Origin: SHZI01 sp040080965
GTDB lineage: Bacteria; Pseudomonadota; Gammaproteobacteria; Steroidobacterales; GCA-2729495
DNA length: 64,000 bases
Direction: 5' to 3'
Assembly: GCA_040080965.1 (NCBI GenBank)
Contig: JBEBHH010000004.1
Coordinates: forward strand, 62,001 to 126,000
The position numbers were made by a program, and so were the translations under genes. Position 1 is the stretch's first letter; each line of letters begins with the position of its first letter. The notes under the pieces were generated by a model. It was not told the origin of the DNA. It searched no databases and saw only the letters and a list, made by a program, of their open reading frames with translations. This document shows positions 17,123-25,804 of the stretch, in pieces.

Positions 17123-17158
17123 AAAAAAGGCCCCGGTCGCTCGCTGGCGACCGGGGCC
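17123..17158 (-). terminator. Rho-independent terminator of the OmpW-OmpA gene
   Basis: Twelve-bp stem (GGCCCCGGTCGC and its complement) with a six-base loop. On the minus strand it is followed by six T residues. It lies 38 nt past the stop of the porin gene. Confidence 0.9.
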
Positions 17159-17195
17159 CTGGTCTTCGCTGGTCAGGTCCTCGGGCTGGTGGCGC

Positions 17196-18374
17196 TTACT
17201 TCGGCGCGTCGCAGTCCGTGCGCTTCAGAACCACGCGGCGGTTCTGGGCGCGGCCTTCGGTCGTCGCGTTGTCGGCAACCGGCTCGCTCTCGCCAGCACC
17301 GGAGGCCGACAGGCGGCCGACGGCGACGCCCTTGTCCTGCAGGTACGCCGCGACAGTCTCGGCGCGCCGCTCGGAGAGGGCCTGGTTGTAGGCCTCGGAA
17401 CCGGAGCTGTCCGTGTGGCCAACGACCGTGCCGGAGACGAACTTCAGCCGGATCAGGTTCACGGCCATCTCGTCCAGCGCGGCCTTGTCATCGGCGGTGA
17501 GCTCGGCGGAGTTCAGCTTGAACTGCACCTGGCGGGTGATGTCGCAGGAGCAGCCCTGCAGACCGACCCGGTCGCCCTTCGGCGTGTCGGGGCACTGGTC
17601 GCTGCCATCGACAATGCCATCGCCGTCCGTGTCGGCCGGAGCCGGCGGCGGGGGCGGCGGAGCAGCGACAGCGGCAGCCACGGGGGCCGCCGCAGCGGCG
17701 GCGACCACGGGGGCGGCCTTGCCAAAGCGGTAGCCGACCTGGACCTGGTAGATGAACGGATCGATCTCGACGGTGCCCAGCTGGACCGTGTCGCCCGTTT
17801 CGGTATCGGTCAGCTCGAGGTCGCTATCGATATCGATGTAGCGAACAGCCGCGTTCAGGAACCAGTTGCCGGTCAGTCCGACATCGATGCCAACCTGGCC
17901 GGCTGCGCCCCAGGAATCATCCAGGGAGGGATCAGCCAGGTCGTTGGCAGCCAGTGCGCCACCCTTGGCCTTCTCGTTCATGAAGGTGGTGTAGTTCAGG
18001 CCCGCACCGATGTAGGGGCGGAAGGTGCCATCCGGGTTGAAGTGGTACTGGAGGCTGAGGGTCGGGGGCAGGTGGTCGACTTCCGCGATGGTTCCCGCGC
18101 CGTCCAGGTCGACATCGTGCGTGAACGGATACGCGGCCAGGAGCTCGACACCGAACTTGTCGGCGAACATGTACGTGCCTTCGATCGTGGCGCTCGTCCC
18201 CGTGTCGACCTGCAGCTCACCCAGGGGGGTCGTCAGGTTGTCACTCTTGGGATCGACGACGCCGACGCCGGCGCGGAGGAGCCAGTCGCCCTTGGCGGCG
18301 GTGGCGGTGAGGGGCTGCAGGCACATCCCGGCGGCAGCCAGTGCTATGCCGAGCCGTAAAGATCTGGATTTCAT
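17196..18374 (-). CDS. Outer membrane protein: OmpW-type barrel fused to OmpA C-terminal domain
   Basis: 392 residues. Signal peptide (about 1-26), then an OmpW-like eight-stranded barrel (about 28-222: WLLRAGVGVVDPKSDN, FRPYIGAGLNYTTF, QVQVGYRFGK). An Ala/Pro-rich linker follows, then one calcium-binding thrombospondin type 3 repeat (DTDGDGIVDGSDQCPDTPKG), and an OmpA-like peptidoglycan-binding domain (GHTDSSGSEAYNQALSERRA, then NRRVVL). It ties the outer membrane to the cell wall. Ribosome binding site AAGGAAG before the ATG. Monocistronic, with its own terminator. Confidence 0.92.
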   Translation of the reverse strand: MKSRSLRLGIALAAAGMCLQPLTATAAKGDWLLRAGVGVVDPKSDNLTTPLGELQVDTGTSATIEGTYMFADKFGVELLAAYPFTHDVDLDGAGTIAEVDHLPPTLSLQYHFNPDGTFRPYIGAGLNYTTFMNEKAKGGALAANDLADPSLDDSWGAAGQVGIDVGLTGNWFLNAAVRYIDIDSDLELTDTETGDTVQLGTVEIDPFIYQVQVGYRFGKAAPVVAAAAAAPVAAAVAAPPPPPPAPADTDGDGIVDGSDQCPDTPKGDRVGLQGCSCDITRQVQFKLNSAELTADDKAALDEMAVNLIRLKFVSGTVVGHTDSSGSEAYNQALSERRAETVAAYLQDKGVAVGRLSASGAGESEPVADNATTEGRAQNRRVVLKRTDCDAPK

Positions 18375-18496
18375 GGTTAGCTTCCTTTGTTTCCTATTTG
18401 GTGTGGCCCGGATACCACCTTGCGCTGGCTAATCCGGATTCCCGCCGCGACAATTGTGCAACGGTCATTCGCCGCTTGTAATTGCGGAAACCACGG

Positions 18497-19414
18497 ATGG
18501 GGCTATCAGACCTGAAACTCGCCATCGCTGCCACCCGTCCCCGGTTCCTTACCGCCTCGCTCCTGCCGGTCCTGATCGGCAGCGCCTGGGGCTGGCGGGT
18601 GGCGGGCGGGCTGGACCTGCCCGCCATGAGCCTGGCGCTGCTCGCAACCCTGCTGGTCCATGCCGCCAGCAACGTCTACAACGATGTGAGCGACGAGGAA
18701 CTGGGTAGCGACCGCGCGAACACGACCCGGATCCCCCCGTATACCGGCGGGTCCCGCTTCATCCAGGACGGCCTGCTCGGACTCGGGGACATGCGGCGGC
18801 TGGCCGCGGTTCTCTCCCTGCTGGCCACGGTCGCCGGGGCGTGGCTGGCGCTGCGCGCGGGTCCCGGCGTGCTGGCGTTCGGGGCCGCCGGCGCCGCGCT
18901 GGGCGCCGCCTACTCGCTGCCGGGGGTGCGACTCAGCGGCCTCGGGCTGGGCGAGGCCGCCATCGCGGTGGCCTTCGGGGTGCTGCCGGTCACCGGAGCC
19001 GCCTGGCTGCAGACGGGCTCACTGGATGCGGGCCCACTATTCCTGTCCCTCCCCGTCAGCGCCTGGGTTGCCGCCATCATCCTGGCCAACGAGGTTCCGG
19101 ACGCGCCGTCCGACGGGGCCACCGGCAAGAGGACCCTGGCGGTGCGCCTGGGCGCGCGGACCCCGCTCCTGCATGCCCTGATGCAGGTCGGCGGATTTGC
19201 CTCACTGGCCGTGACGGCAGGGCTGGGCCTGGTGCCGGTGTGGGCCGTGTCGCTGCCGACAGTGCTGCTGGCAGCCGGCCTGTACGCGAGCCGGTCGCTG
19301 GCAGGCTCGCGGGTGCGGCTGGCCCTCGGCATCCGGCTGACCCTCGGCATCCACGCGGTCGGCTCGCTCTGGCTGCTCGCGGCAATCATCGCCGGCCGCA
19401 CGCCGGCCGCCTGA
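18497..19414 (+). CDS. UbiA-family prenyltransferase (MenA-like)
   Basis: 305 residues with about eight to nine membrane helices. The two Asp-rich, Mg-binding motifs are NVYNDVSDEE (first NxxxD-type motif, near 57-66) and NEVPDAPSD (second). RPRFLTASLLPVLIG at the N terminus is typical of the MenA branch that prenylates 1,4-dihydroxy-2-naphthoate. No other menaquinone genes are here, so the acceptor remains open. ATG at 18497 is preferred over the TTG five codons earlier. Confidence 0.85.
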   Translation: MGLSDLKLAIAATRPRFLTASLLPVLIGSAWGWRVAGGLDLPAMSLALLATLLVHAASNVYNDVSDEELGSDRANTTRIPPYTGGSRFIQDGLLGLGDMRRLAAVLSLLATVAGAWLALRAGPGVLAFGAAGAALGAAYSLPGVRLSGLGLGEAAIAVAFGVLPVTGAAWLQTGSLDAGPLFLSLPVSAWVAAIILANEVPDAPSDGATGKRTLAVRLGARTPLLHALMQVGGFASLAVTAGLGLVPVWAVSLPTVLLAAGLYASRSLAGSRVRLALGIRLTLGIHAVGSLWLLAAIIAGRTPAA

Positions 19415-19531
19415 ATCCCGGGAAACTACGCATGGCGGAGCCAGGCACCCGCGTGATCTGGTAAGCGGGACGGCATAATCGCGCCCGCCCGGCCGCCCGA
19501 CCTCCGGGTTGGCGGCTACTGGAGCATCGAG

Positions 19532-19978
19532 GTGTACGAGGACTGGACGGCCAACCTCATGGTCGTGTTCGCCACCATCCTGGCCGTGAGCGCCGCGGTG
19601 CTGGTGCACTACGAGGGCCTGAATCTCCTCTCGCTTTGGCTTTCCAAGCGCCGGGAGCAGCACCCGAGGCGCAAGGTGCTCTACGGGATCTTCGGTGTGC
19701 TGACGCTGCACATCGTCGAGATCTGGATCTTCGGGGTCGCGATCTGGCTGACGCTGATGTTCCCCAGTACAGGCAGCGTGTCCGGTAGCGCGGCGACGAC
19801 CCTCCTGGACGCCGTGTACCTTTCGGCCATCACCTACACCACCGTGGGCTTCGGCGACCTGGCGCCGGTCGGCCCGATCCGGTTCATCGGCGGCACGATG
19901 GCCCTGACCGGCTTCGTGCTGATCACCTGGTCCGCCTCGTTCACGTTCCTCGAGATGGAACGCTACTGGCGCCGGTAG
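19532..19978 (+). CDS. Two-helix ion channel protein (potassium channel-like pore)
   Basis: 148 residues with three hydrophobic segments: an N-terminal helix (about 8-30), a second (about 50-78), and a last one after the pore loop. The pore motif TYTTVGFGDLAP is the potassium selectivity filter type (TVGFGD). No RCK or cyclic-nucleotide domain is attached, so gating is unknown. GTG start with GGAG 7 nt upstream. Confidence 0.85.
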   Translation: MYEDWTANLMVVFATILAVSAAVLVHYEGLNLLSLWLSKRREQHPRRKVLYGIFGVLTLHIVEIWIFGVAIWLTLMFPSTGSVSGSAATTLLDAVYLSAITYTTVGFGDLAPVGPIRFIGGTMALTGFVLITWSASFTFLEMERYWRR

Positions 19979-20005
19979 AATCCGCTCTCCAGCGAGGGAA
20001 TTGAA

Positions 20006-21127
20006 ATGCTGATCACGAACGTCTGGTACATCGCCGAGTGGAGCGAGAACGTCACGGACAAGCCCGTGAAGTCGAAGATGCTTGGCCGCGACTTCGTCCT
20101 CTTCCGCGACGGGTCGGGCACCGCCCACTGCCTCAGCAACACCTGCTGCCACCGCGGCGCGAGCCTTTCCCAGGGCAAGTGCCAGGCGGATGGCACGGTG
20201 TCCTGCCCTTTCCACGGCTGGCGGTTCGACGCAGAGGGGCGCTGCACCAACATTCCCTCGGCGGCCAACCCGGCGGGCGACATTCCCGCGGCGGCGAAAG
20301 TGGACAGCTACCCCACCCGGGAGCAGCACGGCCTCATCTGGGTCTTCCTCGGCGACCGGCCGGAGGAGGCGCACCCGCTCTTCGACATGCCGGAGAACAC
20401 GGACCCCGCGTGGAGGAAGGTCACCTTCACCGACACCTGGAAGGCGAATCTTCACTGGATGAAGATGGTCGACCTTGACCAGGTCCACCTGCACATCGTG
20501 CACGGCATCCCCCTCAACGAGGAAAACCCGAGCCGCCCCTCCGCCCACACGGTGGAGCCGCTCGAGAACGGCTTCCGCACCCACCTCGTGTCGCGCCCGC
20601 CGCCGCGGGGCGGCTCCTGGGCCCAGCTGCGCCAGGAACGCGCCGAGATCAATTCCTACCTGACCTTCTACGTGCCGGGCTTCACGCTCTACGGCAGGGT
20701 GGAGATCGCCAAGGGCTTCAGCAACGTGTTCTATTCCATGTCCACGCCCGTCGACGAGGAGAACACGAAGCTCTACCTCATCGCCTTCCGGAACTTCATG
20801 CTCGAGCCGGACAAGGACAAGGACCACCTGGACCGCAACCTGCGCAACGTCTACCAGGACAAGGCCATCGCCGAGGGCCACTTCCCGAAGCGGGCGCCGG
20901 ACGTGGCCGAGTGGCCCGTCATCAACGTGGACCGGGAGGACCTGCTCATGCAGACCTACTGGCGTCTCATGCGCCAGCTGCGCGCAAAGGGCTGGCAGAT
21001 CGACCGCGTGGCGCTCGACGAACTGGACCGCAACGGCGATCCCCGCGTCATTCCCAGCCCGGGCCGCCGTGCGGACCCCGCCAACTGGGTTTACAGGGCG
21101 GTCCCGCTGATCGCGGCGGGCCAGTAA
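20006..21127 (+). CDS. Rieske non-heme iron oxygenase, alpha subunit
   Basis: 373 residues. The Rieske domain (about 1-110) has both ligand pairs: CCHRGAS and CPFHGW. The catalytic domain has the iron site DQVHLHIVH (DxxHxxxxH), though the conserved Asn three residues before the Asp is Val. The fold and length match single-component oxygenases of the VanA/KshA kind that hydroxylate or demethylate aromatics or steroids. No reductase or ferredoxin gene is adjacent, so electrons must come from a partner elsewhere. Two related oxygenases lie at 49476 and 50608. Its C terminus (VIPSPGRRADPANWV) is shared with the protein at 49476. The substrate cannot be inferred. Confidence 0.88.
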   Translation: MLITNVWYIAEWSENVTDKPVKSKMLGRDFVLFRDGSGTAHCLSNTCCHRGASLSQGKCQADGTVSCPFHGWRFDAEGRCTNIPSAANPAGDIPAAAKVDSYPTREQHGLIWVFLGDRPEEAHPLFDMPENTDPAWRKVTFTDTWKANLHWMKMVDLDQVHLHIVHGIPLNEENPSRPSAHTVEPLENGFRTHLVSRPPPRGGSWAQLRQERAEINSYLTFYVPGFTLYGRVEIAKGFSNVFYSMSTPVDEENTKLYLIAFRNFMLEPDKDKDHLDRNLRNVYQDKAIAEGHFPKRAPDVAEWPVINVDREDLLMQTYWRLMRQLRAKGWQIDRVALDELDRNGDPRVIPSPGRRADPANWVYRAVPLIAAGQ

Positions 21128-21179
21128 CGGGCAGGCACGGGGTACACTGGGCGATCAGACCGCGCTGCAGGGCGCCGAA

Positions 21180-22289
21180 ATGAAGGGAGCAGAGCAGGAC
21201 ATGGCTACGACGAACGCAGAGCAGGCTGGAACTTCGGGCGAGAGTGGCGGGGCCCGGCGGCTTGCGGACCTGCGGGATGCCCTCGCGCCCTTCAAGCGGC
21301 GCAGGACGGGCACGGCCCTGGGCCTCTTTGCCGGCGACGTCCTCGTGCTGGCGGCCGGCCAGGCCCTGGTGATCTTCGGGCCCGGGATGCTGCTGCGAAT
21401 CCTGGGAGCCCTGCTTACCTGGGTCGGCATCGTCCGGCTCTTCCTGATCGGCCATGATGCGTGCCACGGCGCGCTGACCGACAGCGACCGTCTGAACAGC
21501 GTGCTGGGGCGGCTCGCCTTCCTGCCGTCGCTGACCCCTTTCTCCCTGTGGTACGTGGGTCACAACGTGGTGCACCACGGCTTCAACAACCTGCGGGGCC
21601 GGGATTTCGTCTGGGAGCCCAAGTCGCCGGAGGACTACCGCAACCTGCCTGCCTGGCGGCGGGCACTCGAGCGGCTGTACCGAAGCGCAGCAGGTCCGGC
21701 GCCCTACTATTTCCTCGAGATCTGGTGGAAGCGCCTCTACTTCCCCGGCCTGGCACGGCTCAAGACCCGGCGCTGGCAGTTCGTGGCCGACTGCACGGCG
21801 GTGACCGTCGTGGCCGTTGCCTGGATCGCCGGCCTCGCGCTGGTCGCCGGCCCGATGGGAGTTTCGGCCTGGATGCTCGTGACCCTCGGGGTGCTCCTGC
21901 CCTTCTTCATGTGGATCTGGACCGTCGGGCTCGTGATCTACCTGCATCACACGGCGCCAGACCTGCGCTGGTTCGATGACCGGCGCGAGTGGCTGAAGGC
22001 CGCCGCCCAGGCCACCGCCACCCGGCACCTGACCCTGCCGCCGCTGTTCGAGACGCTCCTGCACCAGATCATGGCGCATCCGGTGCACCACCTGGACGGG
22101 ACGATCCCGTGCTACCACCTCAAGGCGGCGCAGCGCCGGCTCATGGAAATGCTGCCGGAGATCAAGCCGGTGCGGCTCACCTGGCGCTACTACCGGGAGT
22201 GCGTCCGCATCTGCAAGACCTACGACTTCTCGGCAGGCACCTGGCGGCCGTTCTGGACGGCCGGGCAGCTCGCATCGGCAGCTGCCTAG
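21180..22289 (+). CDS. Membrane fatty acid desaturase
   Basis: 369 residues with four to five membrane helices and three histidine boxes: H92-DAC-H96, HNVVHH at 128-133 and HPVHH at 300-304. These bind the di-iron centre of acyl-lipid/acyl-CoA desaturases. Helix pairs fall between boxes 1-2 and 2-3 as expected. It lies 52 nt after the Rieske oxygenase gene on the same strand. An internal ATG at 21201 (MATTNAEQ) is an alternative start. Substrate and double-bond position are not evident. Confidence 0.88.
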   Translation: MKGAEQDMATTNAEQAGTSGESGGARRLADLRDALAPFKRRRTGTALGLFAGDVLVLAAGQALVIFGPGMLLRILGALLTWVGIVRLFLIGHDACHGALTDSDRLNSVLGRLAFLPSLTPFSLWYVGHNVVHHGFNNLRGRDFVWEPKSPEDYRNLPAWRRALERLYRSAAGPAPYYFLEIWWKRLYFPGLARLKTRRWQFVADCTAVTVVAVAWIAGLALVAGPMGVSAWMLVTLGVLLPFFMWIWTVGLVIYLHHTAPDLRWFDDRREWLKAAAQATATRHLTLPPLFETLLHQIMAHPVHHLDGTIPCYHLKAAQRRLMEMLPEIKPVRLTWRYYRECVRICKTYDFSAGTWRPFWTAGQLASAAA

Positions 22290-22334
22290 ACGGCAAAAGC
22301 ACCACAAGAACAATTGAATGACAGGAGTCACGCC

Positions 22335-22679
22335 ATGAACAAGGATCAGGTCAAGGGCCGCATGAAGAAGGTGGCCGGCAAGGCGAAGGCCGCCGCGGGC
22401 AAGGTGCTTGGCAAGCCGGGCCTCACCGCCCGGGGCCGGTTGCAGCAGGTGGCCGGCACCGTGCAGGCCGCCTATGGCGACCTGAAGTCATCGGCAAAGA
22501 AGAAGGTTGCTGCCAGCCGCCGGACTGCCACGAAGAAGGGTGCTGCGCTGGAGAAGAAGGTCAGCCGGCAGGCGAAGAAGCAGGTCACGACGGCCGGCAG
22601 GAAGGTCACGAAGCAGGCCGCGAAGGTCCGGAAGACCGTCCGGAAGCAGGCCAAAAAGGCGGCCCGCAAGGCCCCGTAG
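22335..22679 (+). CDS. CsbD-like protein with histone H1-like Lys/Ala tail
   Basis: 114 residues. The first 55 or so match CsbD, a general-stress domain (MNKDQVKGRMKKVAGKAK, then LQQVAGTVQAAYGDLK). The remaining 60 residues are almost only Lys, Ala, Arg, Val, Thr and Gly in a histone H1/AlgP-like arrangement (KKVSRQAKKQVTTAGRKV), which suggests DNA binding or condensation. AGGAG lies 8 nt before the ATG. The combination is unusual, since CsbD proteins normally end after the first part. It may link general stress to nucleoid structure (inference). Confidence 0.82.
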   Translation: MNKDQVKGRMKKVAGKAKAAAGKVLGKPGLTARGRLQQVAGTVQAAYGDLKSSAKKKVAASRRTATKKGAALEKKVSRQAKKQVTTAGRKVTKQAAKVRKTVRKQAKKAARKAP

Positions 22680-22695
22680 CCGGCACGACCCGCGG

Positions 22696-23295
22696 ATGAG
22701 CAAGGCCTTCACCCGCGAACCGGACCAGGACGACGACGGGGCCGAAGACGACCCCCGCGAACGCGCGAGCGCGCTGCCACCCGGCACGAAGAACTACATC
22801 ACCCCCGCCGGGCTGCAACGTCTCAAGGACGAGCTCCACCACCTGCTGCACAAGGAACGGCCCGCCGTGACGGCGGTCGTGTCCTGGGCGGCGGGCAACG
22901 GGGACCGCAGCGAGAACGCCGACTATCATTACGGCAAGCGGCGGCTGCGGGAAATCGACCGGCGGATCCGCTTCCTCACGCGCCGCGTGGACCTCGCCGA
23001 GGTCATCGACCCGGCAGTACCCCGCGATTCGCGGACGGCCAACCAGGTCTTCTTCGGCGCCGCGGTGCGCTACGCCACTGAGAGCGGCGAGGAGCGCACG
23101 GTCACGATCGTGGGCGTCGACGAGAGCGACCACCGCCGCCTGCACATCAGCTGGATCTCACCCCTCGCCCGCGCGCTCACGAAAGCCCGCGTCGGTGACA
23201 CGGTGACGTTGCGCGCGCCCGGCGGCACGGAAGAACTCGAGATCCTCGACGTGCGCTACGGGCCCGTCGACGTGGAGCCGTTCGTCCCCACCTAG
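22696..23295 (+). CDS. greB: Transcription elongation factor GreB
   Basis: 199 residues. An acidic N-terminal extension of about 28 residues precedes a canonical GreB: NYITPAGLQRLKDELHHLL, WAAGNGDRSENADYHYGKRR with the acidic pair of the coiled-coil tip, LREIDRRIRFL, and the C-terminal FKBP-like domain (HISWISPLARAL). GreB stimulates transcript cleavage by backtracked RNA polymerase. ATG 16 nt after the CsbD-like gene; no strong ribosome binding site. Its last four bases overlap the convergent gene. Confidence 0.93.
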   Translation: MSKAFTREPDQDDDGAEDDPRERASALPPGTKNYITPAGLQRLKDELHHLLHKERPAVTAVVSWAAGNGDRSENADYHYGKRRLREIDRRIRFLTRRVDLAEVIDPAVPRDSRTANQVFFGAAVRYATESGEERTVTIVGVDESDHRRLHISWISPLARALTKARVGDTVTLRAPGGTEELEILDVRYGPVDVEPFVPT

Positions 23296-23681
23296 TCCTC
23301 GGTGATCGTCGGGACGAAACGTCCCGTCCTTACCCGCCAGACCTGCACCAGGGTCATGACAATCGCGCCGAGCGTGCCGGCGCCCAGCGCAACCTGCGTG
23401 TGCAGGGCCAGCCCGGGCGCCCTGGCGCCGAGCAGCAGCCACGCGAGTCCGATCCAGGCCAGCGTGGGAAACACCGAGCAGAACCCGGCGGCGACCGCGA
23501 GGCCGCAGGACACGAGCAGTCCGGACGTCAGCCCCCAGGCCGCCAGCGAGCCGCCGCCCGCCGTCACGGCAGCGCCGGCAAACAGTCCGCAGAGCATGAG
23601 GACGAGCACGGCGGGAATGGCGGGCTGCGGGCGGCTGTTGGCAGTGACGGTTTCCAGCAGCGTCCGTGGGGGTCGGGGCAT
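23292..23681 (-). CDS. Hypothetical membrane protein
   Basis: 129 residues with four hydrophobic segments (about 20-42, 45-68, 70-88, 93-112) and short charged ends. I do not recognise a family. It is separated by 3 nt from the end of the CIA30 gene upstream on the same strand, so the two are probably co-transcribed. Tail-to-tail overlap with greB. Confidence 0.6.
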   Translation of the reverse strand: MPRPPRTLLETVTANSRPQPAIPAVLVLMLCGLFAGAAVTAGGGSLAAWGLTSGLLVSCGLAVAAGFCSVFPTLAWIGLAWLLLGARAPGLALHTQVALGAGTLGAIVMTLVQVWRVRTGRFVPTITED

Positions 23682-23684
23682 GAC

Positions 23685-24212
23685 CTAAGGATAAAGGGCA
23701 ATCCGGGCCAGAGCCAGATCAGCCGTGAACTCCCGCATCCAGCCCAGCAGGGCGATCCGCTGGATCTTCGCCGGATTGAGCGGCACGGACAGGTCGTTGG
23801 GCGTGAAGCCCGTCCAGGGCAGGCGGATCACCTCCCATCGGGGCGCCGCGCGGAACGTGACGCGGTAGGACTGGTCGTACCAGCCGCAGTCGGCGGTGCG
23901 CACGTGGCAGTTGTAGTCCTCATCATTCCCGTGGACCACAAACTCGACGCCCGAGTAACCGGACGCATCGAAATCGCCATTGCGGGTGGCCAGGTCGAGA
24001 GCCATCTGGATGAAGCCGCCACCGCTGTCCCGTGTGACGTGGCCGGCCAGCCGGATGCAGGACTTGCCCGCCACCGTGGCACGGCCGAAGGTGGCGTCCG
24101 AGACACCGCCCATCACCCGGTCGCTGAAGCCCCGCCAGCGGGCGTTCGGCGCAAGGACCTCACGGCCCTCCTCGAAGCTGCCAAGAACGAGACTTGCATC
24201 GTGGCTTTGCAT
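23685..24212 (-). CDS. CIA30 family protein
   Basis: 175 residues resembling complex I intermediate-associated protein 30: RWRGFSDRVMGGVSDATF at the N terminus, a jelly-roll of beta strands (SGYSGVEFVVHGNDEDY), and RWEVIRLPWTGFTP. In mitochondria CIA30 (NDUFAF1) helps assemble complex I; bacterial members are often linked to carbohydrate-binding folds and have no proven role. ATG at 24212 chosen because upstream residues are not family-like and lie in the terminator of the BON gene. Confidence 0.82.
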   Translation of the reverse strand: MQSHDASLVLGSFEEGREVLAPNARWRGFSDRVMGGVSDATFGRATVAGKSCIRLAGHVTRDSGGGFIQMALDLATRNGDFDASGYSGVEFVVHGNDEDYNCHVRTADCGWYDQSYRVTFRAAPRWEVIRLPWTGFTPNDLSVPLNPAKIQRIALLGWMREFTADLALARIALYP

Positions 24213-24247
24213 CAATCGGACCCGCCGTCCAGCCGGTCGACTACAAC

Positions 24248-24287
24248 AAAAAGGCCGGGCGGAGCGCAAGTAGCGCCCCGCCCGGCC
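24248..24287 (-). terminator. Rho-independent terminator of the BON-domain gene
   Basis: Stem of ten bp (GGCCGGGCGG), one mismatch, four more bp and a five-base loop. On the minus strand it is followed by five T residues. It starts nine nt after the BON gene stop. Confidence 0.88.
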
Positions 24288-24295
24288 CGGTGGTC

Positions 24296-24841
24296 CTAGC
24301 GAACGTCGATGTCGTTCTTGACGACCCGCACGCCCTCGACACCCTTGGCGACGTCAACGGCGGCCGACTTCTCGGCCTGCGTCTTGGCAAAGCCGGAGAG
24401 CTGCACTTCGCCGTCGTGGGTTTCGATGTCCACGCGCATGGCGCTGGTGCGCTTGTCCGCGACCAGGGCCGCCTCGACCTTGCCGGTGATCATGGCGTCG
24501 TCGACGACGACTCCGGCGGGCCGGTCTGCGGAACGCACTTCGAGGTTGTTGCGCACCTGGGTGACGCCGTCGGTGCCGGCGGCAATCTTCTCGGCCTCAC
24601 TGCGCGCCGCGGTGGAATCGACGAAGCCATTCAGCTGGACGATCCCCTTCTGGGTCTCGACATTGATCTGCCGGGCCTTGGTGTCCTTGTCGGTGGTCAG
24701 CTTGGTCTTGATGCTGGCCGTGATGGCAGCATCGTCGATGACGACTCCGGTGGTGCGGGGGGCGGACTCGGTTGCCCAGGCGGTGCCGGCGAGGGCAATC
24801 GCTGCGCCAATGGCTATCAGGCTCATCTTGATCGGTTTCAT
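24296..24841 (-). CDS. Periplasmic protein with two BON domains
   Basis: 181 residues, signal peptide ending near A23, then two BON domains in tandem (about 38-105 and 113-181). Each has the pattern DDAxIT, ETQKGIVQLNGFV or ETHDGEVQLSGFA, and a closing V-x-NxxxVR. This is the OsmY-type envelope stress protein layout; BON domains bind phospholipid membranes. It is monocistronic with its own terminator and lies beside other envelope stress genes. Confidence 0.9.
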   Translation of the reverse strand: MKPIKMSLIAIGAAIALAGTAWATESAPRTTGVVIDDAAITASIKTKLTTDKDTKARQINVETQKGIVQLNGFVDSTAARSEAEKIAAGTDGVTQVRNNLEVRSADRPAGVVVDDAMITGKVEAALVADKRTSAMRVDIETHDGEVQLSGFAKTQAEKSAAVDVAKGVEGVRVVKNDIDVR

Positions 24842-24910
24842 GGTCTGTCTTCCTTCAGGTAGGTGGGCTTCAGGTACGTAGGTATGGTTGGAGCGTGTTG
24901 GCGAACCCGG

Positions 24911-25804
24911 TTACTTGGCTGCCGCCGTCGCCGGCGCCGGGTTGTCGATGACGGCCACGACGCGCCGGTTCTGCTGCCGGCCGGTCTGGGAGTCGTTATC
25001 CGCCAGGGGCTGGGTCTCGCCCATCCCCGTCGCGGTGAGTCGACTGGCCGGAATCCCCTGCTGCACCAGGTAGGCCTTCACCGACTCGGCGCGGCGCTGC
25101 GAAAGACCCTGGTTGGAGTCTTCGCTGCCCACGTTGTCCGTGTGGCCCTCGATCTGCACGGTGCGGTCGGGATACTTGTTGAGGAAGGCGACCAGCTTGT
25201 TGAGGTTGCTGGCCGAGCCGACCTTAACGTCGGACTTGCCGGTGGCGAACAGCACGTCACCGAGCGTCAGCACCAGGCCGCGGTCCGTGGCTTCGGCCTG
25301 CAGCGCATCGATCTGGAGTTTCAGTTCGTCAGCCTCCCGGTTGGCACTGTCGGCGGAGGCCTGCGCCGCCTCGGCGTCACCGCGGGCGGCGTTGGCATCG
25401 TCGCGCGCCGCATCAGCCTCCCGGGTGCGGGCCTCCAGGCGGGCACGATCCCGCTCGTCGCCGAGCTTGGCGCGCTGGTCCTCGGCGTAGCGGGTCGAGG
25501 CCCTGGCCGTGGCGATCTCCACCTTGCGATCCGCCATGTAGACGCGGTGCGCACCGAGGGCCGCGTCGCGCTTCGACACGGGCTGCTCAGCGGTCCGGAC
25601 CGCCGTCTCGGCGTCCTTGATGGCGGCCGGCGCGCGTTCCGCGAGGTTCGGGTCGGACTGCAGGCTGGTCAGCTTGGTGCGGACTTCCGCAGCGCCCGGG
25701 GGCGCGAGCGGCGCGGTCGCGCAGCCCGCCAGCACCAGCGAGGCGACGGCCGCAGCGCCGAGCGCCGTGCCACTGAACGTCATCCTGGAAATTGCTTTGT
25801 TCAC
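24911..25804 (-). CDS. OmpA-family lipoprotein with DUF4398-like coiled region
   Basis: 297 residues: lipoprotein signal (LVLAGC, Cys near 28), a DUF4398-like helical part (about 35-110), an Ala/Glu/Arg-rich coiled coil (about 110-170), and an OmpA peptidoglycan-binding domain (about 180-285: LGDVLFATGKSDVK, IEGHTDNVGSEDSNQGLSQR, NRRVV). The outer-membrane lipoprotein probably grips the cell wall. Its ATG overlaps the stop of the upstream DUF4398 lipoprotein gene, so the two make one unit. Confidence 0.9.
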   Translation of the reverse strand: MNKAISRMTFSGTALGAAAVASLVLAGCATAPLAPPGAAEVRTKLTSLQSDPNLAERAPAAIKDAETAVRTAEQPVSKRDAALGAHRVYMADRKVEIATARASTRYAEDQRAKLGDERDRARLEARTREADAARDDANAARGDAEAAQASADSANREADELKLQIDALQAEATDRGLVLTLGDVLFATGKSDVKVGSASNLNKLVAFLNKYPDRTVQIEGHTDNVGSEDSNQGLSQRRAESVKAYLVQQGIPASRLTATGMGETQPLADNDSQTGRQQNRRVVAVIDNPAPATAAAK

